Shown in pieces: positions 8,388-18,700 of a stretch of DNA of 64,000 nucleotides. Made by a program: the position numbers and the translations under genes. The stretch is from an uncultured Acetobacteroides sp. (GTDB lineage: Bacteria; Bacteroidota; Bacteroidia; Bacteroidales; ZOR0009), in NCBI RefSeq assembly GCF_963678165.1, contig NZ_OY782755.1:3663996-3727995 (forward strand), in the 5' to 3' direction. Under the pieces are notes generated by a model. That model saw only the letters and a list, made by a program, of their open reading frames with translations. It searched no databases and had not been told where the DNA came from. Position 1 is the first letter of the stretch; every line of letters starts with the position of its first letter.

Positions 8388-9500
8388 CTACCTAACTTTA
8401 ACAACCAATGGCAACCTTAACTTCTTTGCAAAGGTATCAACGTAGGCAAACCACTCGGTTGAGTTGCGGAAACCTGCTTTGCTCCACGACGCACCCGCAT
8501 AGTAGCAAAACGGCTTGGTGTAGGTGGCCGTGCAGAGGTGATGCCCCTGCTGGACAAGCGTCCGAACATCACTACGAGGAATTACGACGGCAAGCGCTGT
8601 GTTGCCATTGCTCCCGTTAATTGGTTCCCAGTAGGCCAACCAGCCAAGGGCGTCATCCCCCTTAACCTCGCCCCCATCGCGCGAGATAATGCCCGCTGCA
8701 ACCTGCTTGCCAACCATATTGTTGGAGTAGAGCTCACGGATACAGCTAAGGTTTGAGTTGGCATCGAGAGTTATCAAACGCGACTCCTGCACCTGCTCGC
8801 CGCTTACTTCGAATGGCTTGTAGGTTAGCAAAACGCTTACGCGGATTGGCCCGTTGGCCAGCACCTTAGCCGAGGTGTAGTTGTTGCCCAGCCACAACTT
8901 GCCATCGATCCATGGAGCCATGGCCCCAGCGCCCAGCGTGCGGCCTACCTTGTAACAATCGAGCCCATCGCCATGGTCGGTGTGGTAATCGGCGCTCTTG
9001 TACCACTTGTTGATGATAAGGCTATCGGTGCGTTTTACCCATACATCGATGCCATTACTAATCTCGCCGGTAGCCTCGAGCGCAGGCCCATATACGCGAA
9101 AGGCGATGCGGTTATTCTCCCATGCAAAATCGTCCATGCGCTCAGGTACGGTACGTCCGAACACCGTTGGGGCAAACGTGGGTGAAGCCTGCTTCCGAAT
9201 GGTGTACGTTGTCTGCGAGTGTGGCGCAACATCAACCTGAAAAATGAGAAGATCGGCATTAGAAGAGTCGCCGGCGACAAGCTGATGAGCCGTGACCTCG
9301 CCACTGGGGGTGGTGATGGTAATACCTACCGAGGTAGCCGACGGGTACTTCGCCTGAATGGTACTCCACGGAACCTCTACGGTCTCCTTCTCACGCTTCA
9401 GGTCGCTTGGATTTTGGACAGTAACCAGCAGCTGCCGGCCACAGGAGGCTAGCAGCGCTGCCACTACTAGTAGATACAGATTTTTAAGCTTCATACGCAT
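8388..9500 (-). CDS. DUF4861 family lipoprotein
   Basis: About 370 residues. The frame can begin at a TTG at 9509, but the ATG at 9500 or 9494 directly precedes a lipoprotein signal (LLASC lipobox), so I use 9500. The body shows the DUF4861 signature: WENNRIAFRVYGPALEA, GIDVWVKRTDSLIINKWY, YHTDHGDGLDCYKVGRTLG and NGPIRVSVLLTYKPF. DUF4861 proteins occur in Bacteroidota, often near polysaccharide-degradation genes. The fold is expected to be a galactose-mutarotase-like beta-sandwich, but activity is not established. A possible decayed gene of the same orientation lies just upstream. Confidence 0.8.
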   Translation of the reverse strand: MRMKLKNLYLLVVAALLASCGRQLLVTVQNPSDLKREKETVEVPWSTIQAKYPSATSVGITITTPSGEVTAHQLVAGDSSNADLLIFQVDVAPHSQTTYTIRKQASPTFAPTVFGRTVPERMDDFAWENNRIAFRVYGPALEATGEISNGIDVWVKRTDSLIINKWYKSADYHTDHGDGLDCYKVGRTLGAGAMAPWIDGKLWLGNNYTSAKVLANGPIRVSVLLTYKPFEVSGEQVQESRLITLDANSNLSCIRELYSNNMVGKQVAAGIISRDGGEVKGDDALGWLAYWEPINGSNGNTALAVVIPRSDVRTLVQQGHHLCTATYTKPFCYYAGASWSKAGFRNSTEWFAYVDTFAKKLRLPLVVKVR

Positions 9501-9557
9501 ACATTTCAACGTGTCTCCAGTTAAACTATTTTCACTGCCGATGTCTAGAGCATCGGC

Positions 9558-9737
9558 CTATTGCTCTCCAAAAATTCTAGCGGCTAACGACATTGCTCCA
9601 TAGTAGCCAACATCGAGGAAGTAGCGTGAGCGTGCTACAGAAACAAACTGGTTGGGCTGGCCTAGTGGGAATTCGGCAGGTGGAAGCATGGCCATCGTTA
9701 CCGATGCTACCCCCTTTGTATGCGTCCCTACAACCGA
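9558..9737 (-). pseudogene. Possible C-terminal remnant of a decayed protein gene
   Basis: A 59-codon minus frame between a TAG at 9738 and its own TAG at 9558 reads like protein. Segments include SVVGTHTKGVAS, LPPAEFPLGQPNQF and RYFLDVGYYGAMSLAARIF. It has no plausible upstream extension in this frame, so if real it is the tail of a truncated gene upstream of the DUF4861 gene. I do not recognise the family. Confidence 0.25.
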
Positions 9738-10445
9738 CTAGGGCTCTGCCCCAACCTCCCACCTTGCAAGAACTACGCAGCCGTGCCGCCCATGCAAGGT
9801 AGCAAAAAGAGGAACGAGTACAACCCAACAGAACAGTGTAAGATGATCACACACCTGAGGCCAACCAAACTTGGCACCTTCGATGTTGCTTGAGTATTAT
9901 TTCTGTTTCCCAATGCATACCTCCCTCAACACCCTAGGTATTTCGCTTAAAAAAATATAAGCACAAAATTCAGCTAAGCCTTGAATGCTGCTTATGATTT
10001 TAGCCGCGAGCTTTTATTCTTTTCTATCCTTTTTGTAGGGCAAAAAGGATCAAAAACCCTTAGCACGAATTAACTCGCTCAGTCGCGGAGGAATGGCGCT
10101 ACCTCAAATGTGGTAATAGCCCTAAGACCGTTACAGCATTGAGGAACATTGTGGAGGCGACCTCGCTCAAACAGGGATTCGTGCCAGTCTGGTATGGCTA
10201 CGCCATGGTGTCTACGGAAGAAGGTTGTTTGGTGATACTACTTTTGCCTGCCGTTGTTAAGCGAGCTAATATGGGAAACCTTTTTATTCTGAGGTTTATA
10301 AAGGCCTTTTCTAGAACAAGAATCTTAAAGGCGAAATCCCTGCTCAACACCCTAGCTTACGGCCATGAATGATTTACTTATCTCGTCCTAAAAAGGTTGA
10401 CAGCTTATACTACACAAAACGCCATAAGGGCATTCTGCTTATTGC

Positions 10446-10469
10446 CAAGATTCAAGTTTGAAGCGCAAT
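10446..10469. repeat. 24-base motif shared with 62528-62551
   Basis: The core ATTCAAGTTTGAAG, with flanking CAAG and CGCAAT, matches the copy at 62528 in 23 of 24 positions. TTCAA and TTTGAA form a short palindrome. Confidence 0.5.
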
Positions 10470-10535
10470 TTTAGGTTTCACGAATTCTCTTCCAGATATC
10501 GCTAATGGTGCAAATACGACTAAACCTCATACCGC

Positions 10536-10566
10536 CCGCCTGCCAGTTTGCCAACTTGTCAGGCGG
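10536..10566. repeat. Isolated stem-loop
   Basis: CCGCCTG (10536-10542) pairs with CAGGCGG (10560-10566), and the inner CAGTT/AACTG-like arms extend it. There is no adjacent T-run, so it is a structural repeat more than a clear terminator. Confidence 0.4.
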
Positions 10567-10760
10567 TGTAGGTTCGCTCTTCTTCGCTCAAGGTTCGGTG
10601 TAGCCGCTACCCTAACGCTGTCATTTTGGCACAACCGTATAACTACTCGACCATCCCATATCCGTAGATATAATTTCTATGCTTTTAGTAGAACAATAGC
10701 CCCACCATATAGGGTAAGAACATTAATACCGTGCCTCCTTTAAGTAGCCCCTTCTGTCTC

Positions 10761-11123
10761 CCTCTATGCTACTTTCCCGTAGCTTAGGGTAATGAAAAAG
10801 TAGTTTATAATATGAAAAAAGCAGTTCCATTCCTTTAGAAAGGAACTTCAACCTACAAAAAAAATAGTTTCAGCGATCAAAAAATAGTTTGAAACTACAA
10901 CGGCAATGCTGGTAGTATGCCGCCGAAGGTACAAACAACCTTTTTATTGTACCAGCAACAAAAAAGGTGTTTGAGACTACTTTTTTATACTTTGGAGTGA
11001 CAGTTTTATTGTGGGTACAACTTTTTTTATGTTTCAACCTGCGGTTTTGTAGCTGAAATCTGCGGTTTTACTATTTGCACCTGCAGTTTTAATGGTTTTA
11101 TCTGCGATGCCGAGGCATGAAGC
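10761..11123 (+). repeat. Dispersed element copy A: array of 21-bp phased A/T-tract units
   Basis: It starts with CTACTTTCCCGTAG and continues as about 16 units of 21 bp. The left half carries units of the form AAAAAGTAGTTT (GTAGTTT-type cores at 10800, 10821, 10842, 10864 and 10884). The centre contains GGCAATGCTGGTA. The right half is inverted, with T-tract units starting at 10977, 10998, 11019, 11040, 11061, 11082 and 11103, each exactly 21 bp. Copy B (53800) is in the same orientation and copy C (39858-40264) is inverted. It lies 3' of the first Rhs operon. Phased A-tracts of this spacing are expected to curve DNA. Confidence 0.85.
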
Positions 11124-11352
11124 TACAATAAGGTTATTGCAAACCTCGGCAATATAACAACAGACAGCTGATAGATTATTTTTTGCTTAACTCTTCCCAA
11201 AAAACATCTCCACCCTATAGCACAAAAGCCGCCCAGATTTCTCTAGGCGGCTTTCTCTTTCGTTTTATTGCGGTCTTAGACCGCTTTTTATGTCAGACGG
11301 CATTACAAATGCCGCCTAGCCTCGTTCGCTGATTAAACTTCTCTCAGCAAGG
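11124..11352 (+). repeat. Flank of element A, homologous to 54141-54390
   Basis: Blocks shared with the second copy include CTCGGCAATAT, a T-run, a central hairpin, GCGGTCT, and AGACGGCATT followed by AAATGCCGCCT, itself a small hairpin. With the array, a homologous unit of almost 600 bp follows both Rhs operons. Confidence 0.7.
11222..11258 (-). terminator. Hairpin terminator after Rhs operon 1
   Basis: AAAGCCGCC at 11225-11233 pairs with GGCGGCTTT at 11246-11254, with T-rich flanks in both directions. It lies about 220 bases past the lipoprotein gene stop. Confidence 0.6.
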
Positions 11353-11473
11353 TTAACTCAGCATAAACTAAATTTCGCCAAACATACTTCGCTGATTAAA
11401 TTTCGCTCAGCAAATCACACCTACTATTAGTGATGGATTTGTTTATAATTGACAAACTAATTGCTTCTTAAAA

Positions 11474-11998
11474 TTACATTTTCAATTTGTCTAAAACATC
11501 CTTTTCAAAAGTAGCTTTAGCATCCTTTTTTTCTTCGGATGATAATTCCCAATTTCGAAAGTTTAAATTTATTTTATTCATAAAAAGCACTCTTACTAAA
11601 CATAAATCACAATTAAATCCATTTATCCATTCTCCTTTATTTGCAATATCCACAATGAATATCATTCTATTGTCAGTTGATTTTATATACCATTCATCCC
11701 TTTTATAATCCTTATTTACAGTTGTCTTTTGAAAAACATATTGTTGGTTATGTCCGTTAAAAGATGTATCTATAAAAATGAATTCTGAAAACATTTTATG
11801 GTGAATTAGTTGAATTTTACTTATAATGCTACTATCTAATCTATTTTCTGGATATCTTTCCCAGAAATAGTTTAGTCTTTTAATCATAACTTTATCATTG
11901 ACATAAAGTCTGCTATAACATTTTATAACCGTATCTCCAGCTGAAATACAGCCTGTCATACTTACAATTAATGTAATCAAAAATAATCGTAGAATCAT
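11474..11998 (-). CDS. Candidate immunity lipoprotein of Rhs toxin 1
   Basis: 174 residues from the ATG at 11998, which overlaps the TGA of the toxin gene as ATGA, a typical sign of translational coupling; an earlier ATG at 12016 is less likely. The signal peptide ends in the lipobox SMTGC, so the protein should be lipid-anchored in the envelope. I recognise no domain in the mature part. Its place directly after the variable toxin tip and the low GC content shared with that tip are what one expects of a cognate immunity gene. An envelope location would suit a toxin that attacks membranes. Function is inferred from context only. Confidence 0.6.
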   Translation of the reverse strand: MILRLFLITLIVSMTGCISAGDTVIKCYSRLYVNDKVMIKRLNYFWERYPENRLDSSIISKIQLIHHKMFSEFIFIDTSFNGHNQQYVFQKTTVNKDYKRDEWYIKSTDNRMIFIVDIANKGEWINGFNCDLCLVRVLFMNKINLNFRNWELSSEEKKDAKATFEKDVLDKLKM

Positions 11999-14900
11999 CT
12001 CTTTATAATTTTGCATGTTCCGTAAATCAGGGATGGCAAAATAATAGCTTTAGGTGCAGCTGCTGCACCTAATCCTATTCCTATTAAATCGCTTTGAAAA
12101 CTTAACCATGGATTACTGAATAAATGTTTTGTCCCTAAGTAAAGTGATTGCGAAATAAAACGAATATCTGCAGGCAAAGCTCTAAGTGATGTAAATAATC
12201 CATTAGCTCCTTGAATTCCTAACTTTGCATAACTTACATCATGTATAAACCCGGGATATTCTAAGAATGTACCATTAGGAACAGGACCATAATAATCGAC
12301 TACATCTCCGATTGCATTCAGACCCGACGGATTATTTGGTCCAGAAAAAGATGTTCTGTTCCCTTTTGATCCAAAACCAATATTGTTGCCTATAGTTTCA
12401 TCTTTATAGCACACTGCATCACCATATCCCTTTTCATATTTCGCTCGCATTTTATCCTCCCAATGAGTAAAGGAGTCCGTAAAATTAGCAACATCACTTA
12501 AATTAGCCAACATCCCCAATCCATAGCCAAGATTTTCTAATTTACTATTACCTTTTTCCCCAATGTATCCCCAATCCTGTGTTCCAAAATTGTAGGAGGC
12601 GCCTCCAAGACTAATACTAGGTTGCATCCTTCCTCCACTTAACATAGACATCCCCAATGAATAAGACATTGAACTATACATAGCCCCCATAGTATTTGCC
12701 ATAAAGCCGCCTGTAGATATTGCAACACCAGCATAGCCTGAAAATCCACCGATAACAGCACCTCCAAGCATATAACCATAGGTTTGCCAATTAGAAAAAT
12801 TATATCCATTGGCATGTGCTATCTTATGACCAGTATAACCACCTGCAGCAGCTCCAATAATTATAGCAGCAATTAACAATGGATTATTTCCATCAGGATC
12901 TATGAAAACAAGCGGATTGTTCATACAATAGTTGTATGGTGATAAACCGCTAAATTTTTCTGAAGCATTATCCACCGAATGCCACAATCCAAGTTCCGGA
13001 TCATAGAATCGTGCACCAAAGTTATAGTAGCCAAAGGGAACGCTACCGACCATCTGGTCCTGCAGCTCCTTGCCGTTGTAGAGGTAGCGGTTTATGTTGG
13101 GGTTAACGTTATCGAACGACTTACCGAATGGGTAGTAGTCGGTTGCCTGATCGACCACCAGAGTACCATTGCCTGCCTTATGGAATACCACGCGTACGTT
13201 GCCTAGATGATCCTTTAGGTAGTAGCTATATATCCCACTCGCCAATACAACGCCTTCGCTATGCTGCGCAAGGCTAAAGGCGATGGCGCTGGTACTTGTC
13301 TGCTTTTCGTACACCATGCTGCCCACGTAGTAGCGAACGTATCCGTTAGGAGTTTTGGTTAGCAGCATTTCGGCATCGGCATCGTACTTATAGGTAATTG
13401 CTAGGGTACCTGCACTTGTGCTAACGGTGCTTGGTAGGTTAAGCTCGTTGTAGGCTAGCTTATACCCATTTTTACCATCGGTGGTGGCATTTCCGTTAGC
13501 ATCGTAGCAGTATGCAGCACCATTATTTACGCTTCGCAGCATGTTTCCTATATAGCTGTTGCTGTAGGTGCTTGCCGCACCGCTCCCGTTGGTTCGGGTT
13601 AGCCCTGCAATGTTGCCATTCAGGTCGTAGCTTAGGTTTCGCTCAACGTAGTAGTCTTTTGCACTAAGGGTTTCGCCATCGCCATAGCTGGTCGCTTTAA
13701 GCCTATCCAATCCATCGTAACTAAAGCCGTAACCCTTCTTCTGCTTTACACCACCAGTATTTTGGCTGCGCCATACCATGGAGCTAATGCTACCGCCGTA
13801 CTGAGCGGTAGGTGCGGCGGAGCCTACCTTGTCAGGTTTGTCAAAACCTAATCTATATGCAAAAAGACTTGTGCTGCTCTGATAGTCGGGGCTATTAACC
13901 TGTATAAGTCGACCATTAATGTCGTACTTGCAACTATCCTTCTGCGAGGTTCCCCCATATACCTTTTCTCGTACATTACCCAACCTGTCGTAGGTGTAGC
14001 TGGCAACATTCTCTTCCGCTCCTGAGTTGAACTTCACATAGGTATTCTTTAACGAGCCGTTGTCGTTGTACTCGAAGCGTTTCTCTAGGGTATTGGTAAG
14101 CCCTGCCACCTGCTGGGTTTCACGGGTATTGGTTACACCACCCGCAAAATTGTACTGCGTGGAAAGCACTAGCTTTTTCGATACGCCTGCTTCGAGTATT
14201 CCCGTTTCTACCGATTGGATTACATGCCCCTCCCTATCGTAGTAGGAGGCGGCAATATTCCATTCGTTTGTTCCTAAATTTTTAAACCGGGTAACTGTAG
14301 CAAGGCCTACAACCACATCATCCTTCTTACGATAGCTTAGTGTGACATCGTAGCTAGGGCAGCTAGGCACGTTGTACGTTTCGTAAAAGGTGTACTTTAT
14401 AGGTTCGAGCGTACCATCGGCGGGCTTTGGGTAGCTGTTGGTGGTATATGCATCCCCATTCTGAGAATCGAATAGAGGGTAGCCTCCGCTACCATATACG
14501 TTATCCAGCTTTGCCTGCATGGCAAGCTGATTAGTAATGCCATTGGTAACAAAACCTGTTTCTACCACCCTGTTTTTATCATCGTACCTGCTGTATAGCC
14601 ATTTACCTTTAGCCCTTAAGCTTCCATCTTGTGTTGCAGCAAGCCTATCGTAGCTGTCGTATGCCATATAGATGCTGTCAACACCGGGTAGCTTTTTGCA
14701 GGCTATGCGACCAAAGTTGTCGTATCGGTAGCTGTAGGCGTAGTTGGCATATATGTCACCTGTCCCAAAAGAAACGCTAAATCCGGGTTGCCCCACAAAT
14801 CCAGGCTTTAAAGTCATGCTAGCCGTTGGCATAAGCTTATAGGTACTACTGCTAGGAGAGCTTAGCTCATTAGAACCGTTTAACTCTCCAGAAGAAACAG

Positions 14901-15708
14901 CACCTCCAGAATCCAAATATCTTTTAACAAACTCGGGAGGCAGCACCCAGACAAGCCTATTCAAATCGTCGTATACGTAATCGGTTGTTGCATTAAGCCC
15001 GTTGTAATCTTTTACCGATCGAACAGTAAGCCCATCAATGGTTTTATAGGTAACGCTAACAATTCCATCTGGATCTTTGGCTTCTATTCGAAGCAAGTTA
15101 TTTGGGGAATAGTAACGTGATATTTTAGGTTTACCAGCATTATCAAGTTCCCAAATTGGAACCTCATTGGAGGCATTAACCCCATTTTTCATGGTAACGG
15201 TATGCCCATTACCCATTGAAAGGCCGTCTCCAGGTGCACTTTGTTCTACGGGGATATTTAATGGCGATCCATCGTAACGAACCTCTGAATATGGTTTAGC
15301 ACTTGCACCGTATCTGAATAAATAAAAGCTGCTCTGTTTTTGTAATATATTATCCACATATTCTCCTTTTCGGGAATCCTGCGAAAAAGGCAAAAACTGC
15401 ATTGACTCTCTCCCCATATCGTCATACCTATTAAACGATACTAGATCAAGATATGTCTCTGAAGAATCGATAGCAGCAACTGCAACCGTATGGTCGGTTC
15501 GCCCCAACCCGTCAACATAACTTACAGTAGCTCCCTGACGAGGAACTGGAAGAGATCTTAGCGCGTCGATACTTTTCACGGAATCGAGAGGTGCTAATCT
15601 TAATACATAATTTTTGTTCGACGTAGGATATATTTGTGCATTAGCTGTAATACTCAAAAATATAAGCAGGCTTATCCAACCAATTTGCTTTATAGTCTTT
15701 GTTGTCAT
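11995..15708 (-). CDS. DUF6443/RHS-repeat polymorphic toxin with possible phospholipase A2-like tip
   Basis: 1237 residues. A signal peptide (ends ANAQ) is followed by a DUF6443 domain (about 30-150), many YD/RHS repeats (about 230-830) and the RHS core (about 840-937) with KDHLGNVRVVF, NRYLYNGKELQD and FYDPELGLWHSVD, ending at the IDPDG junction. Beyond it is a variable tip of about 300 residues: a glycine-rich membrane-like segment, then GP at 1141-1142, then H1156-D1157 with Y1160, and a final hydrophobic stretch. GP followed by HDxxY resembles phospholipase A2-like domains, but the calcium loop and cysteines of classical PLA2 are not obvious. GC content is clearly lower in the tip than in the RHS core. 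It follows the partner gene by 14 bases. Confidence 0.8.
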   Translation of the reverse strand: MTTKTIKQIGWISLLIFLSITANAQIYPTSNKNYVLRLAPLDSVKSIDALRSLPVPRQGATVSYVDGLGRTDHTVAVAAIDSSETYLDLVSFNRYDDMGRESMQFLPFSQDSRKGEYVDNILQKQSSFYLFRYGASAKPYSEVRYDGSPLNIPVEQSAPGDGLSMGNGHTVTMKNGVNASNEVPIWELDNAGKPKISRYYSPNNLLRIEAKDPDGIVSVTYKTIDGLTVRSVKDYNGLNATTDYVYDDLNRLVWVLPPEFVKRYLDSGGAVSSGELNGSNELSSPSSSTYKLMPTASMTLKPGFVGQPGFSVSFGTGDIYANYAYSYRYDNFGRIACKKLPGVDSIYMAYDSYDRLAATQDGSLRAKGKWLYSRYDDKNRVVETGFVTNGITNQLAMQAKLDNVYGSGGYPLFDSQNGDAYTTNSYPKPADGTLEPIKYTFYETYNVPSCPSYDVTLSYRKKDDVVVGLATVTRFKNLGTNEWNIAASYYDREGHVIQSVETGILEAGVSKKLVLSTQYNFAGGVTNTRETQQVAGLTNTLEKRFEYNDNGSLKNTYVKFNSGAEENVASYTYDRLGNVREKVYGGTSQKDSCKYDINGRLIQVNSPDYQSSTSLFAYRLGFDKPDKVGSAAPTAQYGGSISSMVWRSQNTGGVKQKKGYGFSYDGLDRLKATSYGDGETLSAKDYYVERNLSYDLNGNIAGLTRTNGSGAASTYSNSYIGNMLRSVNNGAAYCYDANGNATTDGKNGYKLAYNELNLPSTVSTSAGTLAITYKYDADAEMLLTKTPNGYVRYYVGSMVYEKQTSTSAIAFSLAQHSEGVVLASGIYSYYLKDHLGNVRVVFHKAGNGTLVVDQATDYYPFGKSFDNVNPNINRYLYNGKELQDQMVGSVPFGYYNFGARFYDPELGLWHSVDNASEKFSGLSPYNYCMNNPLVFIDPDGNNPLLIAAIIIGAAAGGYTGHKIAHANGYNFSNWQTYGYMLGGAVIGGFSGYAGVAISTGGFMANTMGAMYSSMSYSLGMSMLSGGRMQPSISLGGASYNFGTQDWGYIGEKGNSKLENLGYGLGMLANLSDVANFTDSFTHWEDKMRAKYEKGYGDAVCYKDETIGNNIGFGSKGNRTSFSGPNNPSGLNAIGDVVDYYGPVPNGTFLEYPGFIHDVSYAKLGIQGANGLFTSLRALPADIRFISQSLYLGTKHLFSNPWLSFQSDLIGIGLGAAAAPKAIILPSLIYGTCKIIKR

Positions 15709-15722
15709 ATACTTAATATTTT

Positions 15723-18700
15723 CTATTTAGTACTAATTCCTGCTTGATTTACTGAAATTACAACCTGCTTACTTCCACTACCAAGCGTCACACTTCCAGA
15801 TCTTGCGGCACCCTTATTTTCTGTACAACTTATTTCTAGCCCATTATCGCCATAGTCTATTGCAGTTGAAATAAAGTCGCCAACAACTGATGTAACCTTA
15901 TAATCGGAATTTGCCTCAACCTGAACTCGCTCCCAATGCCCATGAACCTCGATTTCTACAGAATTTACATCTGTTTTTAAAATTCGAGGAATGCAACTAC
16001 CATGAGTATTAGCATAAGCCTGTCCATTTTTCGCAATATCATCCTTGGCCTTTTGGTTTGCATCGTCTTGGCTTATTGATGAGAAATAAGTATTAGAAGG
16101 TACCCGATAAGCAATACATTCATTGCTAAAAAAAGAGCCAAAACCGTCGTTCTTATAAAATTCTTGAGACATTTCTATATTACCGTACTTCTGAATTGAG
16201 TAGTTAGGAGATGGTTCTAATTCATATGTTGCACTAGTATGAATATGCCTCCTACGAATTGCGCCTCTATCACCATCTGTGTCCGTATAATCATCTGAAA
16301 TCAGTATATGATAACCAATAGAAAAGGACGCCCCTGTACATAATAATTCATTATGTTCTATTTTATCAGCCGCGTAACTCTCCTTTTCAGTTAAAGTATA
16401 TTTTACAGGAAAATTTAAAACAGAAGCAGGTTTGGTTAGTTGCTCATCATAAAAAAAACTAACTTTTATATCTGCATAGGTTGATTCCCTAATTTTATTT
16501 ATGTTTTCTACATCCAACTTTACATAAGGTTTTGTGCATAGCCCTACCATATTTCCATAGTTCTGCCCATTATTATTAATATCATTTAAAGCTAGGCTAT
16601 CTGCTTTTTCCTGACTAATTAATGATGAATACTTATTCGAAGGGACTCTATAGGTTACCATTGTACCGGTAGATCCTTGACAGTCTCTTTTTTGAAATTG
16701 CTTTGAAATAGCAAAATTTTTATAAACAATTGGTTCGCGATTAAATGTATTCGAACTGTTTGTTTCAGCAAAATTTAATATATTATCTTTTGAGTCACGC
16801 TTTAGTATAGGTACTCCAAAACTATCATATTCTGTTTTTACACAGTTTCCTCTTGCATCAATCTCTTTTACAACACCACCTTCCGAATTATACAAGGTAT
16901 TTAAGATGTATCCTTTAGGAAATGTTTTATAGAAGTCACTTCTAATAGTCTTTATATACCCCATCAACGATACAGTATCTGATGTCTGAAGCATCGAAAT
17001 AGAAATTGATTTAGATGCCAGATAGGAAATAAAATCATCATAATTAACATCTATTAGTTTTATTATAGGTAATCTACTGTTATAACCATAAACAACGCTT
17101 TCTATACCTCCACCTCTTTTCGTAATTTGTAGTGTATTACCCCAATTATCAACTTTATCAATTACTATATTCGTTTTTATATTGCTTTTATCACTAGATG
17201 AAGAAGATGTAGTTTTTGGAACTAAAGAGAATCCCTCTCCTCTAGGTACTCCAAAATCATTATACCCATTTACTGTGTATCCATTCGGAATTCCGTTAAG
17301 AGTCGATGATGTTTCAACAACCTCTCCTATTCTATGTTCAGAGCAAAGGAATAGCATAAAAGGGTTATTATCTAGAGGATAATAATCAAAAGGATACGTT
17401 ATTTTTGTGGTTAAAATGCCTCGATCTGTCTTTTTTGTAGTTTCCTTTAAAAAGGAAGTGCCTCCTGTATAAAAATAGGAATAATCATTACTAAGCGGAG
17501 GCTGAACATATGTATTACTAATCTTTTCTGTTACAATTTCTTTCCCATTATAATTTCTTGTAGTTTCAATTTCTACAGGTAAAAAATCGTAATAGTAAAG
17601 TTTCTTAACACCTCCATTATAATAGGAATATGTATTAGTTGGACAACTTGAAATATTGTTCGCATATGAGCTATAAACAAAAAACTCGTTTTCCTTGCCG
17701 AATGTATCATAACGGTAGTTTGTTTTACAAACCAAAATCCCTGTTGAATCGTAATCAGTTTTCTCTAATAAAACACCTCTTCTAATACGATTACTTGATC
17801 CAGGATCAAACGCAGAAGGTGTAAATGAAAATGGCTTTTCATCTTTATACATAAAGGAAGTAGAGAATTTATACTCACTGTAACTTTCATCTTTGGAAAC
17901 TTCTTGAACACAAGAATATCCTATATGGCTTTCATCCATGTTTATAGATGGGATTATTGAGTTTACCGAAAAGACTTTCTGTGCTATTCTTGATGCAGAG
18001 CCGTTATAGTACATATCTTCATAATAATACTTCGGCATAAAAGACAAAACTCCACTACTTCTATCACCGTATTTATTCCTATCTACATACCGATATTCTT
18101 TAGCATATATTTTTGAACCATCGTATTGAACAATATTTTTTATTCGCAGTCCCCCTGCTATTGAGTCTTTTTCACTAAGATTCGAAGCATAGGTATGTGG
18201 TTCATATACGTATTCTATGAAACCTCCAGTAGGAAATTCTATCTTCTTTAAAATACCGATAGAGGAGAATGATGCATTAGGATCCCTTTCTTTACTGTAT
18301 TGTCCTAAATTCTGCATGTTTATAGAATATACATGCCCGTTATAGAATCCCCAGTGGTCAACCATTTTTGATAAAAATCCTGGAAGTTGATTGAACTTAT
18401 TATAGTAAAACTTATATCTATTGGTTTTACAATTCGCAAATGCCGGATTACCCTTAATTTCTATTCGTATAAGATTTAATCTCTCATTAATAGTAGAACC
18501 CGTAGAATCGTTGTATACAAAGTTTGCTGTTGTATTGTCTTCGAATTTGATTGAATTAAGTTTATACCATTTCAACCCACTTAAAGGTTTGTTAACATCT
18601 GCATTAGGGTATCTATATGCAGAATTACTATTGTAGAGGTAATAAAATCTTTCAGAACTCTTATCTTTTATAAACTCATCAGAAGAATATCGAATGTCAT

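Larger units (their letters stand above)
9738..10760. other. Gene-poor intergenic region
   Basis: About 1 kb without a convincing gene. A 77-codon plus frame at 10139-10372 has no family signal. The region contains a hairpin (10536-10566) and a 24-base motif at 10446-10469 that recurs at 62528. The texture suggests decayed genes. Confidence 0.5.

Noticed and set aside
10139..10372. 77-codon plus frame
   Set aside because: No recognisable motif and set in sequence that looks decayed.
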